From Pseudomonas sp. HN11 (GTDB lineage Bacteria > Pseudomonadota > Gammaproteobacteria > Pseudomonadales > Pseudomonadaceae): a stretch of 64,000 nucleotides of DNA. The notes under the pieces are model-generated. The model saw nothing but the letters and a program-made list of their open reading frames with translations, was not told the DNA's origin and ran no database searches. How positions within the stretch are numbered: the first letter of the stretch is position 1; every line of letters begins with the position of its first letter. A program made the position numbers and the translations under genes. Of the stretch, positions 37,266 through 44,956 are shown one piece after another. The DNA lies in contig NZ_CP089985.1 of assembly GCF_021390155.1 (NCBI RefSeq), forward strand, positions 1,747,001 to 1,811,000, read 5' to 3'.

Positions 37266-38687
37266 ATGATCCGACCCTCGGCGTTGCTTATGTTGTGCCT
37301 GACGTTGCTGCTGCCCATGGCGGCGGTTGCGCGTCTGGACGGGCCGCTGGAAGTGACCAAGCCCGGCAAGGTGCGCGATCTGGCGGACATTCGTTCCAGC
37401 CGTACTCTGCGTGTATTGGTCAACCAGAGCCGTAATAGCTCCGGCGAGGTCCAGGGCCAGGCCATTGGTGTCGAATACCATCGCCTGCGCGCTTTTGAGC
37501 AATACCTCAATGGCCATGCCCGTGATGGGCAGGAAATCAACTTCAAGATCATCCCCAAGGCCAAGGATCAGTTGCTCGGCGCGTTGGCCCGTGGCGAGGG
37601 CGACTTGGTGGCGCCGGGTGAGTTGCTCGACGTAAAGGCTGCGCACAAGATCAGCACCAGCGACCCGATTGTCAGCGATGTGCCATTGTGGCTGGTGGGG
37701 GTGAAGGGGGAGCGGCGGTTCACCAAATTGGAACAACTTTCCGGCCGCACCCTGGCGCTGACGACCGGCAGCGCGGCTGCGGATGCCGTCAGCCAGGTCA
37801 ACCAGAAGTTGGCGTTGCACAAGCAACCGCCGGTGAAAGTGGAATGGGTGGATCCGACATTGGCCGTGGAGGATGTGCTGGAGATGGTCCAGGCCGGTAT
37901 TTTCCATCTGACCATTGTAGAAAAGCCGATTGCCGAACGCTGGTCAAAAATTTTGCCCAAATTACGTTTCGATAAGCAGGTGGCAATCAGTGAGCCGGCT
38001 GACGAGTACTGGTTTGTGCGTCAGGATGCCTCGATGCTGCGGGCCAGCATTGATCGATTCCTCAAGACCTATCGGAGCCCCTCCGACCAGGATGTAGCGT
38101 TCCAACGTATCTATCGTCGCCTCTATCAAGTACGTAACCCGTTGGCCCGTGCCGATCGTCAGCGCCTGGAAAAGCTGCGTCCGGTATTGCAAAAGCATGC
38201 CCGTGAGCAGGGCATGGATTGGCTGAACCTGGCCGCGCTGGCGTTCAAGGAGTCAGCGCTCGACCCTGGCGCCCGTAACAGTGGCGGTCCCACTGGCCTG
38301 ATGCAAATCACGCCTTCTGCTGCGCAGCGAGTGGGTGTGAGCAATATCGAGAATCTCGACAGTAATGTGCAGGCGGGTGCGCGTTATTTGGCGATGATCC
38401 GTCGCAAATTTTTCGCCAGCCCCAAGCTCAATGAGCGCGAGCGCATGGCGTTTGTGCTGGCGGCCTACAATATGGGGCCGGAGCGTGTGCAGGGCATGCG
38501 CACTGAAGCCAAACGCCGGGGGTTGAACCCCAATCAGTGGTTTTTCCAGGTTGAACGCATTGCCATGGAGCAAGTAGGGATGGGCGGCGTCAGCTATGTC
38601 AATAGCGTCAACAAGTACTATTTGGCGTTCGATCGGGAGCGCAAGTCTCTGGAGCCGCCAGCGCCGAAAATCGCCTCACAGAAGTAA
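37266..38687 (+). CDS. MltF-type membrane-bound lytic transglycosylase
   Basis: A 473-aa exported protein with signal peptide MIRPSALLMLCLTLLLPMAAVA. Residues about 45-275 form a periplasmic solute-binding-like domain (SRTLRVLVNQSRNS onward). The C-terminal SLT domain has the catalytic Glu in ALAFKESALDPGARN (near 335) and GPTGLMQITPSAAQRVGV, AAYNMGPERV. This is the MltF arrangement, which cleaves peptidoglycan to 1,6-anhydromuramyl products and can be allosterically controlled by the first domain. The signal lacks a clear lipobox Cys. GGAGA sits before the ATG. It is a paralogue class of MltF rather than certain MltF. Confidence 0.87.
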   Translation: MIRPSALLMLCLTLLLPMAAVARLDGPLEVTKPGKVRDLADIRSSRTLRVLVNQSRNSSGEVQGQAIGVEYHRLRAFEQYLNGHARDGQEINFKIIPKAKDQLLGALARGEGDLVAPGELLDVKAAHKISTSDPIVSDVPLWLVGVKGERRFTKLEQLSGRTLALTTGSAAADAVSQVNQKLALHKQPPVKVEWVDPTLAVEDVLEMVQAGIFHLTIVEKPIAERWSKILPKLRFDKQVAISEPADEYWFVRQDASMLRASIDRFLKTYRSPSDQDVAFQRIYRRLYQVRNPLARADRQRLEKLRPVLQKHAREQGMDWLNLAALAFKESALDPGARNSGGPTGLMQITPSAAQRVGVSNIENLDSNVQAGARYLAMIRRKFFASPKLNERERMAFVLAAYNMGPERVQGMRTEAKRRGLNPNQWFFQVERIAMEQVGMGGVSYVNSVNKYYLAFDRERKSLEPPAPKIASQK

Positions 38688-38790
38688 TCGATTTTATCGA
38701 TATTAATTAGGCATTTTTTCGGCTTTTATCATTGCTAAAACTGATTAATATGGCGGCCAACCAACCCCTACTTAGAAAAGGACTATCACC

Positions 38791-39225
38791 ATGAGCCCAC
38801 TGATCAAAAGCATCCTGTCCACCCGCGCCGGTTACGGTCTGACTATCCTGCGCATCGTTGTCGGCATCATCTTTGCTGCCCACGGTTCGCAAAAACTCTT
38901 CGGCTGGTTTGGCGGCTACGGTCTGGCGGGTACTGCCCAGTGGATGGAAAGCATCGGCCTGGCGCCGGGTACTCTGATGGCGCTGCTGTCGGGTGGTACC
39001 GAGTTCTTCGCTGGCCTGGCATTGATCATCGGCTTGCTGGCTCGCCCTGCTGCGCTGGGCCTGACTATCCTGTCGCTGGTGGCGATCTTCTCGGTGCATA
39101 TCCATAACGGTCTGTTTATGGCTAACAACGGCTATGAGTTCGCACTGGCCCTGCTCGGCGGTTCCCTGGCGGTGCTGCTGGAAGGTGCTGGCAAACTGTC
39201 TGCCGACCGTTCCATCGCCAACTGA
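38791..39225 (+). CDS. DoxX family membrane protein
   Basis: A 144-aa inner-membrane protein with four hydrophobic helices. It has the DoxX beginning GYGLTILRIVVGIIFAAHGSQKLFGWFGG (read in two parts), then LLSGGTEFFAGLALIIGLLARPAALGL. Members are linked to redox stress and membrane oxidoreductase complexes, but biochemical function is unclear. AAGGA eight bases before the ATG supports the start. It appears to be a single gene closed by the hairpin at 39249-39270. Confidence 0.88.
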   Translation: MSPLIKSILSTRAGYGLTILRIVVGIIFAAHGSQKLFGWFGGYGLAGTAQWMESIGLAPGTLMALLSGGTEFFAGLALIIGLLARPAALGLTILSLVAIFSVHIHNGLFMANNGYEFALALLGGSLAVLLEGAGKLSADRSIAN

Positions 39226-39248
39226 TTTCCCTTCACAACCTTCAAACG

Positions 39249-39270
39249 GCCCGCCATGTGCGGGCTTTTT
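39249..39270 (+). terminator. Rho-independent terminator after doxX
   Basis: GCCCGC, loop CATGT, GCGGGC and five T residues, 23 bp past the doxX stop. It also separates doxX from the promoter that starts at 39285. Confidence 0.82.
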
Positions 39271-39284
39271 GCTGCTCAGGATTC

Positions 39285-39314
39285 TTGACACCTCCCCACC
39301 GGCTTCTCTAGGAT
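39285..39314 (+). promoter_or_regulatory. Strong sigma70-type promoter
   Basis: TTGACA (39285-39290, perfect -35), 18 bases, then TAGGAT (39309-39314, four of six to TATAAT). The expected start point is near 39320-39322, exactly at the first stem of the structured leader described next. Confidence 0.65.
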
Positions 39315-39320
39315 GCCGCT

Positions 39321-39420
39321 CATGCGCCGATTTAAACAGCTAATTGCGGGGCGCCATGGGTGATCGTTATCGGTCCCGACAGAAGCATGCTCCATGCTTC
39401 GAAATTCCGCTAAAGCGCTG
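39321..39420 (+). ncRNA. Candidate structured 5' leader (riboswitch-like)
   Basis: From the predicted transcript start, CATGCGCC (39321-39328) pairs with GGCGCCATG (39350-39358) with one bulge. Inside the loop are GATTTAA (39329-39335) and ATTGC (39343-39347). A perfect 8-bp hairpin follows (GAAGCATG 39382-39389, CATGCTTC 39393-39400), then GCTAAA (39409-39414). GATTTAA, TTGC and GCTAAA resemble, from memory, the core of the SAM-II riboswitch class, but spacing differs. It lies 55-150 bp before a 102-aa gene. The ligand and even the RNA's existence are unproven. Confidence 0.35.
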
Positions 39421-39474
39421 GTTCGGTGTTGCCTCTCACCTGCCCGCAGACTTTTGAGGCAGAGACACGACACG

Positions 39475-39783
39475 ATGAATGCACTACGCCCCCTGATACG
39501 TTTGGCCCCGATCACCGCGGACCTCACTCAACGCAATCCGAAAATCCTCTTGGGCGGCAAGCACCAGCCGACGCTGTTGCGCTATCTGGATGGCTGGCCA
39601 CGCCGTACCGGGCGGCCTTCGGCATTTCTGATTCAGTTTGTTGAGGACGGCGATTCCCTTGCACGGTTTGCCAGCAACAGTTTTGACCTCGCGGTTATTC
39701 AAGCCCCTAGCGTGAGTGAAGCCGATGAGGTCATTCGTCAATTGACCCGCATTGCCCGACAAGGGTTGATAGCCCGTCGTTGA
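39475..39783 (+). CDS. Hypothetical 102-aa protein behind a structured leader
   Basis: A small basic protein beginning MNALRPLIRLAPITADL with no signal, membrane segment or motif that I recognise. The second half (FLIQFVEDGDSLARFASNSFDLAVIQAPSVSEA, in two parts) looks like an alpha/beta fold resembling the start of a methyltransferase or hydrolase but with no catalytic motif. The frame is open from 39394; the ATG at 39475 has GAGG at some distance and fits the leader better. It converges with the GldG-like gene, the two stops 4 bp apart. Its function is unknown. Confidence 0.65.
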   Translation: MNALRPLIRLAPITADLTQRNPKILLGGKHQPTLLRYLDGWPRRTGRPSAFLIQFVEDGDSLARFASNSFDLAVIQAPSVSEADEVIRQLTRIARQGLIARR

Positions 39784-39787
39784 GTGT

Positions 39788-41518
39788 TCAGTCAATCACG
39801 CTGCCGGCTCGCAATTGCCGCCGGCGATGGCTTAGAAAGACGATCCAGGCGATCAGGCATAGCACCAGTGGCATCGCAAAAATCACCACCATCGTTATAG
39901 CCAATTCCAGGTGACGCACCTGGGCATAAGCTTCGCGCTCCAATGCATGCAACTCCATGGGCAAGCGCAGGCGTTCCTTGTTAAGGGCTTGCAGCTGGGT
40001 GGTGGTGTCCACTGCCTGGGTGCCGAGGGGGGTGGTCCACGGACGCAACCGTTGCCACTCCTGCTCCGTGCGCTTCAGGCGTCGTTCCAGTTCGCTGGCC
40101 TTCACGCGATAGGCTTGTTTCGCGTTTTCGCGCATGGCCTCCAGCAATGTAGACCCCATTTCCTGCGCCACGCGAGGGCGAATAGCGGCAAGCGAGGCGG
40201 GAGAGGACAGGTTATCCAATGTATTCAAGACAAACAGTGCATTGCTGTCAGGTGCCAGGTTGCTTACCTTATCCGTGAGCATGTCGGTGTCGGCAACGAC
40301 CACAACATGGATATGGGCAGCTTTCTTCAAACTGGGCGGCTGCCCCGTGAGGCCACTTTGAAAAATCGAGTATCCCGGTCCTTCGATACGCGCGGCTATG
40401 ACGTGGCGTTGTTCTTGGCTGGAGGTATCTTCAAGTACTGTGTCGAACGTGGCTGCGCCTGTAACGCGGCTGGCATCCAGCAGTACGGATTGCTCGGAAC
40501 TGTGCAGGAGAGGGGTGAAGGTCGTGCGACTTTTGTTCAGGCGGGAGAGGGCGCCGCTGCTCGATACCGTGACTCTGTTGAGGTTCCATGTGCTGATGTC
40601 GTTCGTGTTCATCGCCTGCCGGGGCAGGTTTAATCTGATCTGATTGGGCGTGCCTGGCGTCTCCCAAGGCATGTAGAGATCGTCGACCACCAGCTTGTCC
40701 GCCGACATCTGTATGCCCCAGGCCGCGAGCAACTCGTCCAGGCGGTTGTTGGGCGGGTTCGCGTTTGCGCTTTGTTCGCTCAAGGGGTCGATGAACATCA
40801 TCAATCTGCCGCCCCCCAATACAAATTGTTCAACGCCATACAAGGTTCGCTCAGACAAGGTGCGTGGGTGTACAACCATCAGTGTTTTGATGTGTTCCGG
40901 GACTTGCGCGACGGTCGGGTCCAGGCTAATCAGGTTGAATGCTTGCCGTAGCTCATGCAGCATTCGACCTGCCGATTTGTCTATCGCCAGCCCCGACAGC
41001 ATCCCGATGACCGGGGGCTCGGGGTGCTGCAACTTATGGAGCAGATGGCTGATTTCATACTCGAGCAAGGGTTCGCGGTCAGGGCTGAATGCCCCGATCC
41101 GTCGCACACCATGCCCTGCGCGGGTGCCGATGAGGCCGATGAACCCTGCATTGTCGTCGAGACCCGATAGCCGGGCCTTAAAGGCGTCCTCCGAAAAAGG
41201 CGCAGGTGCAATAAGGTGCAGGTTGATCATACCTTTACCCTTTTTTTCATATTCCTTGAGCAGATCCCCAATACGTTTGCCGTAGCGCTTCACTACGCCA
41301 TTTCTTTTCGGGTGGTTGTTCGAGTTGAAATAATATAAGTCCACAGGGCTTTCCAATGTGGCGAGCTGTTGTTGCACTGGCGGCGACAGGGTGTGGATTT
41401 TTCGTTGAGAAAAGTCCCAGCGTATATCAGGCGTGTAGTTTATCCACACCAAGTTGAAAGCCAGGAACAAAAGCAGGGTGACAATGAGTGTCATCCCGGT
41501 ACGCAGAGTGGCGCGCAT
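39788..41518 (-). CDS. GldG-like ABC system auxiliary protein
   Basis: A 576-aa protein. One N-terminal membrane helix (about residues 9-27) is followed by a large extracytoplasmic part with the GldG/IFT52-like start RWDFSQRKIHTLSPPVQQQL, GMLSGLAIDKSAGRML and GGGRLMMFIDP, then a coiled-coil segment (about 450-510) and a second helix near 538-560 with a basic C-terminus. GldG is an ABC-exporter component of gliding motility in Bacteroidetes, and homologues occur in many non-gliding bacteria as unassigned transport systems. It follows the permease gene by 16 bp. Its substrate is unknown. Confidence 0.82.
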   Translation of the reverse strand: MRATLRTGMTLIVTLLLFLAFNLVWINYTPDIRWDFSQRKIHTLSPPVQQQLATLESPVDLYYFNSNNHPKRNGVVKRYGKRIGDLLKEYEKKGKGMINLHLIAPAPFSEDAFKARLSGLDDNAGFIGLIGTRAGHGVRRIGAFSPDREPLLEYEISHLLHKLQHPEPPVIGMLSGLAIDKSAGRMLHELRQAFNLISLDPTVAQVPEHIKTLMVVHPRTLSERTLYGVEQFVLGGGRLMMFIDPLSEQSANANPPNNRLDELLAAWGIQMSADKLVVDDLYMPWETPGTPNQIRLNLPRQAMNTNDISTWNLNRVTVSSSGALSRLNKSRTTFTPLLHSSEQSVLLDASRVTGAATFDTVLEDTSSQEQRHVIAARIEGPGYSIFQSGLTGQPPSLKKAAHIHVVVVADTDMLTDKVSNLAPDSNALFVLNTLDNLSSPASLAAIRPRVAQEMGSTLLEAMRENAKQAYRVKASELERRLKRTEQEWQRLRPWTTPLGTQAVDTTTQLQALNKERLRLPMELHALEREAYAQVRHLELAITMVVIFAMPLVLCLIAWIVFLSHRRRQLRAGSVID

Positions 41519-41534
41519 TAAGGGTTTCCCTTTC

Positions 41535-42260
41535 TCAGCTGTGTTTGTAGTTAAGTGTGACTGTCGTTGCTGTGAGAAAGGCGAGGATCAGGCTAATGAA
41601 GTAAAGTGTATCGTGAAGTGTGATTTTTCCCTGATCGATACTGCTGAATCGTTCAGTAGGGCTGAGGGAAGTCAGGCTGTCGATCAGCCCTATAGGTGCT
41701 TGATGCTCAAGCGCATCCAATAGAGAAGACAGTCCGCTGGCCGCCAGCAGCAATCCAAATGTAAGTAAAAAAATGACAATGCGCTGGCGTACAAGCGCAC
41801 AAATAAAACATCCTGCAGACAGGTAGCTACCCGCCAGTAACCAACTCACCATAAATTGCGAGGCGATAACGTTGTTGTCGGCCCTGCCCAAGTAGTTGGC
41901 CATGATAACGATAGGAAACATCAGTAGCAGGGCTGTGCCTGCTACGAGCCAGGCGGCGAGGAATTTCCCGATAACCCATTCGAATGCCGTGATGGGCATG
42001 GTTTTCATCAGGCTGAAAAAACCTGCATTAGCCTCATCCGACCAAAGTTGCGTTGCCAACGCGGGAACCAGCAGTAAGTAAAGCCAGGGGTGAAACTGAA
42101 AGAACACCTGCAGGTCACTGTCGTCCTGCTCGAGCCACGAGTTCGTGTGCAGCCCCAATGTCGCTGACAATGTGAGGAAAATGGCAATACTCAGGTAGGT
42201 AGCCGGTGCGCGTGCATAACTGGCAAGCTGACCCTTTAATATGATGGGCAACAGTTTCAA
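41535..42260 (-). CDS. ABC-2 type permease (GldF-like)
   Basis: A 241-aa inner-membrane protein with six hydrophobic helices. It has the GldF-like FFSLMKTMPITAFEWVIGKFLAAW (read in two parts, near residues 81-104) after a loop with LWSDEANAG. Such permeases pair with GldA-type ATPases. Its ATG overlaps the stop of the upstream ATPase gene by four bases (ATGA), so translation is probably coupled. It lies between ATPase and GldG genes in a three-gene operon. Confidence 0.85.
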   Translation of the reverse strand: MKLLPIILKGQLASYARAPATYLSIAIFLTLSATLGLHTNSWLEQDDSDLQVFFQFHPWLYLLLVPALATQLWSDEANAGFFSLMKTMPITAFEWVIGKFLAAWLVAGTALLLMFPIVIMANYLGRADNNVIASQFMVSWLLAGSYLSAGCFICALVRQRIVIFLLTFGLLLAASGLSSLLDALEHQAPIGLIDSLTSLSPTERFSSIDQGKITLHDTLYFISLILAFLTATTVTLNYKHS

Positions 42261-43183
42261 GGGGACGCCTCCGAACTCAAATGGTGAACCACATCATTGA
42301 GGCGACCTGGCTCAAGGTTCAGCGAGTTGATTTTCCAGCGGCGGCTAGCTATGAGTGCATTGATATGCGGATAGATGGTGTGCCCCGGCATGGCGAGAAC
42401 GGTCACCGTGCAGGGGGCATGCCGATGCTCTTCGATGCCTGCCACGCCTGGCAGTACGGCCAATGCCAGCAGATCCAGCGGGCCCTCCGCGGTGAGCGTG
42501 ACAGCCTGGAAATGCCGGGAACTGCGTTGTAGATCGGGCAGTGGTGTATCGGCGACCAAGTGACTGCCTGCAATGACTAACGCGCGCGTACATAATTCGG
42601 ACAACTCGTCACAGTGGCGAGAGGCAATGACGACTGTCATTTCTTGCGTCAATGAGTGGATAAGCGCTTTGAATGTAGGTTTCTGATCAGGCGCAAGCCC
42701 TTCGGTTGGCTCATCGAGCAGTAACAGGGCAGGGCTATGCAAGATGGCCTGGGCAATCGCAACTTTGCGTTTCCAACCCGTAGAGAGTGCGTCGAGGGGG
42801 ACATTGAGCACCGCAAACAACTCCAGCCGTGTAACAGCTTTTTCCACCCGGGAACGTTTTTCGGCACCGTGGAAACCGCGAACGGCAGCGATGAAGTCGA
42901 GAAATGCTTTAACGGACATCGTCGGATGACCGAGATCTTTTGAAGGCTGATAGCCAACGAGCTGTTTTGCTTTAAGTGCGTGTGTATGAGTGTTGAAACC
43001 TTGAATTTTTATGTAACCGCTGGACGGCATTGTCGAACATGCCATGACGTTGAGTAATGCTGTTTTAGCGGCATGATCTTGTCCGAATAATCCCAAACAT
43101 TCTTGTTGTGTCGCACTGAATGAAATGTCGCTGAGTAGAGGGTTGTCGCTCACGTGTTTTGTCAGATTGCTTATTTCGATCAT
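42257..43183 (-). CDS. ABC transporter ATP-binding protein with degenerate Walker A (GldA-like)
   Basis: A 308-aa ATPase of the ABC-2/GldA group. The start at 43183 gives MIEISNLTKHVSDNPLLSDI, the usual ABC beginning; the frame stays open to 43339. Walker A reads GQDHAAKT (residues 34-41) instead of GxxGxGK(S/T): the Lys and Thr are kept but two glycines are His and Ala. The other motifs are present: Q-loop Gln near 79, signature LSTGWKRK (133-140), Walker B LLLLDEP with Glu158, and switch His190. ATP binding may be weakened. About 80 C-terminal residues beyond the core are typical of DrrA/GldA-like proteins. It heads the operon with permease and GldG. Confidence 0.85.
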   Translation of the reverse strand: MIEISNLTKHVSDNPLLSDISFSATQQECLGLFGQDHAAKTALLNVMACSTMPSSGYIKIQGFNTHTHALKAKQLVGYQPSKDLGHPTMSVKAFLDFIAAVRGFHGAEKRSRVEKAVTRLELFAVLNVPLDALSTGWKRKVAIAQAILHSPALLLLDEPTEGLAPDQKPTFKALIHSLTQEMTVVIASRHCDELSELCTRALVIAGSHLVADTPLPDLQRSSRHFQAVTLTAEGPLDLLALAVLPGVAGIEEHRHAPCTVTVLAMPGHTIYPHINALIASRRWKINSLNLEPGRLNDVVHHLSSEASP

Positions 43184-43387
43184 TTTTTTACCGAATAAGT
43201 GTGGCATGACGTTTGGAAAGGTGAAAAAGGGTACGGGTAACCGCCCTATTTGGGAATGTCGATTGGCTTTAATAAGATAAGTCCTACGTCTGACTCGGGC
43301 GAGGCGCTGAAACAATGTGTGGTGGTTTGGGATGTTCAATTGCCGAGCTTTTAATTCTTTTGTTCTGCCTAATGAGGCCTGATTACC

Positions 43388-44326
43388 ATGATGCTGCTAC
43401 GTACCCTTGTTCTTGAACGCAACGGTCAGGATGCTCCGGTCAACGGTGCCTTGCTCTGTGGGTTTGCTGTGGGGCAGATGGCTTCCAACTTTCTTGTTTA
43501 CAGTCTGGACGAAGAAGTCGAGCCGGGAAGTTCCAGGGTGTACATCGCGGCCTTGCGTATGAAAATGGATCGGTATTTCCTGGGCGGGGTTGAGTCCCAG
43601 GAAGGCTTGCAGGTGGCGTTGAATGTTTTCAAGCAAATACTGACGTTGGCCGCTTCGGGATCCAAGGCGGGCGCAATGACCGAAACCCAAGTGCCCTTTC
43701 ATTTTATCGATTTGAAAGGTTGCAAACTGCCGCCTGCCAGGCCAGAGGATCATCACTCGGTCATCATCAAGAAAGCGCTCGTGATGAAAGTGATTACCTT
43801 GGGTATGACTGCGCCGACGCTGCCGGCGATCGAAAGCACTGCGGTGATCGTGCCCTCGATTCGTTTCTCATCGCAGATGACGAGCGCTCCCAGATTGGAA
43901 AGCACTTCCCCGGCTCCCCACGTGCCTGTGCGTGAGCAGCCCGTTGAGGACGTTCGGCCAACACCTGTCGAGACAACTGTGCAATCGAAACTACTTCCGA
44001 CATCAGGCGACGACAGTACGTTGTTCGAAGTGGACAGTACGTTGACCAACCTTGCCCGAGTCGCCCAAGAGCTGACACAGCAAAAGCTCGCGGCCGTTGA
44101 GAGGGAGAACGCACTTGAGCAATGGCAGTTGCGGTTGCAACTGGAGCAAAGTCAGCTGGATGAGAGGGTCAGAGAGCTGGAGCAGCGCACCACTCAACTG
44201 CATGATCAGTCGCTTTCGGTCAGCCAGAGGAGCGAAGCCCTGAAAGTGACGATATCAAAGGTGTCGGCTTTGCGGCAGAACCTGCGGGGTATGCTGCTCG
44301 AGCTGGATCAGACACTGGATAGCTAG
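43388..44326 (+). CDS. Unassigned protein with C-terminal coiled coil, divergent from the ABC operon
   Basis: A 312-aa protein I do not recognise. Residues 1-140 look like a compact alpha/beta domain (LALLRTLVLERN-like start, ALLCGFAVGQMASNFLVYSL, FHFIDLKGCKLPPARPEDHHS). Residues about 140-210 are Pro/Ser/Thr/Val-rich and probably disordered. Residues 215-312 are a long Glu/Gln/Leu-rich coiled coil. No signal or membrane segment is seen. Its ATG is 204 bp from the ATPase start on the other strand, so the two units may share a regulatory region. A structural or adaptor role is possible, but unsupported. Confidence 0.72.
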   Translation: MMLLRTLVLERNGQDAPVNGALLCGFAVGQMASNFLVYSLDEEVEPGSSRVYIAALRMKMDRYFLGGVESQEGLQVALNVFKQILTLAASGSKAGAMTETQVPFHFIDLKGCKLPPARPEDHHSVIIKKALVMKVITLGMTAPTLPAIESTAVIVPSIRFSSQMTSAPRLESTSPAPHVPVREQPVEDVRPTPVETTVQSKLLPTSGDDSTLFEVDSTLTNLARVAQELTQQKLAAVERENALEQWQLRLQLEQSQLDERVRELEQRTTQLHDQSLSVSQRSEALKVTISKVSALRQNLRGMLLELDQTLDS

Positions 44327-44437
44327 ACTGGCCTGGCTACTTTCACGGGTTCATTTATCATCAACGCCAGCCAGTCGAGGTCAGGGTTTGAATCCAGACG
44401 TATCGGCACTTATGGACATTGCCTGGGGATGCGCGCG

Positions 44438-44911
44438 TTGAGTACCAAGCTGATTACCAAAGAAGGTCATGAAGCGCTCAAGAAGGAGCTGGATTACCTG
44501 TGGCGCGAAAAGCGCCCGGACACTACGCGCAAGGTGACGTGGGCCGCCTCTTTGGGTGACCGTAGCGAAAACGCCGACTACCAGTACAACAAGAAGCTGT
44601 TGCGCGAGATCGACCGGCGCGTGCGTTATCTACGTAAGCGCCTCGAAGACATGCGCGTGGTGGAGTACATGCCCGAGCAAGAAGGCAAGGTGTTCTTCGG
44701 CGCCTGGGTGGACATCGAAAACGAGCAGGGTGAGACCAAGCGTTTTCGCATCGTCGGCTATGACGAAATTTATGATCGGATGGACTACATCTCCATCGAT
44801 TCACCCATGGCCCGTGCGTTGCTGCGTAAGGAAGTGGACGATGAAGCCATCGTCCAGACGCCAAATGGAGAAGTGTGCTGGTGGATCACCGGCATTGAAT
44901 ATTTGAAGTGA
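44438..44911 (+). CDS. greB: GreB transcript cleavage factor
   Basis: A 157-aa Gre factor. The N-terminal coiled coil carries the acidic tip SLGDRSENADYQYNKK (near residues 36-51) that enters the RNA polymerase secondary channel to stimulate cleavage of backtracked RNA. The C-terminal FKBP-like domain has FGAWVDIENEQGE and SIDSPMARALLRKEVDDE. I choose the TTG at 44438, because GGGG lies nine bases upstream and the product then begins like other GreB proteins; the in-frame ATG at 44429 has the G-run directly against it. A second Gre-like gene occurs at 57 kb. Confidence 0.9.
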   Translation: MSTKLITKEGHEALKKELDYLWREKRPDTTRKVTWAASLGDRSENADYQYNKKLLREIDRRVRYLRKRLEDMRVVEYMPEQEGKVFFGAWVDIENEQGETKRFRIVGYDEIYDRMDYISIDSPMARALLRKEVDDEAIVQTPNGEVCWWITGIEYLK

Positions 44912-44917
44912 GCGAAG

Positions 44918-44949
44918 TTGGCCCGCGTTCTGTGAAGAGCACGGGCCAA
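44918..44949. terminator. Inverted repeat between convergent greB and ybbP-type genes
   Basis: TTGGCCCG and CGGGCCAA separated by 16 bases. It occupies most of the 45-bp gap between converging genes. No U-run is present, so terminator function is only suggested. Confidence 0.4.
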
Positions 44950-44956
44950 TGGCGTT

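Noticed and set aside
39321..39420. Firm SAM-II riboswitch call
   Set aside because: Core words match only from memory, spacing differs and the downstream gene is not a methionine gene; it is reported as a candidate leader only.
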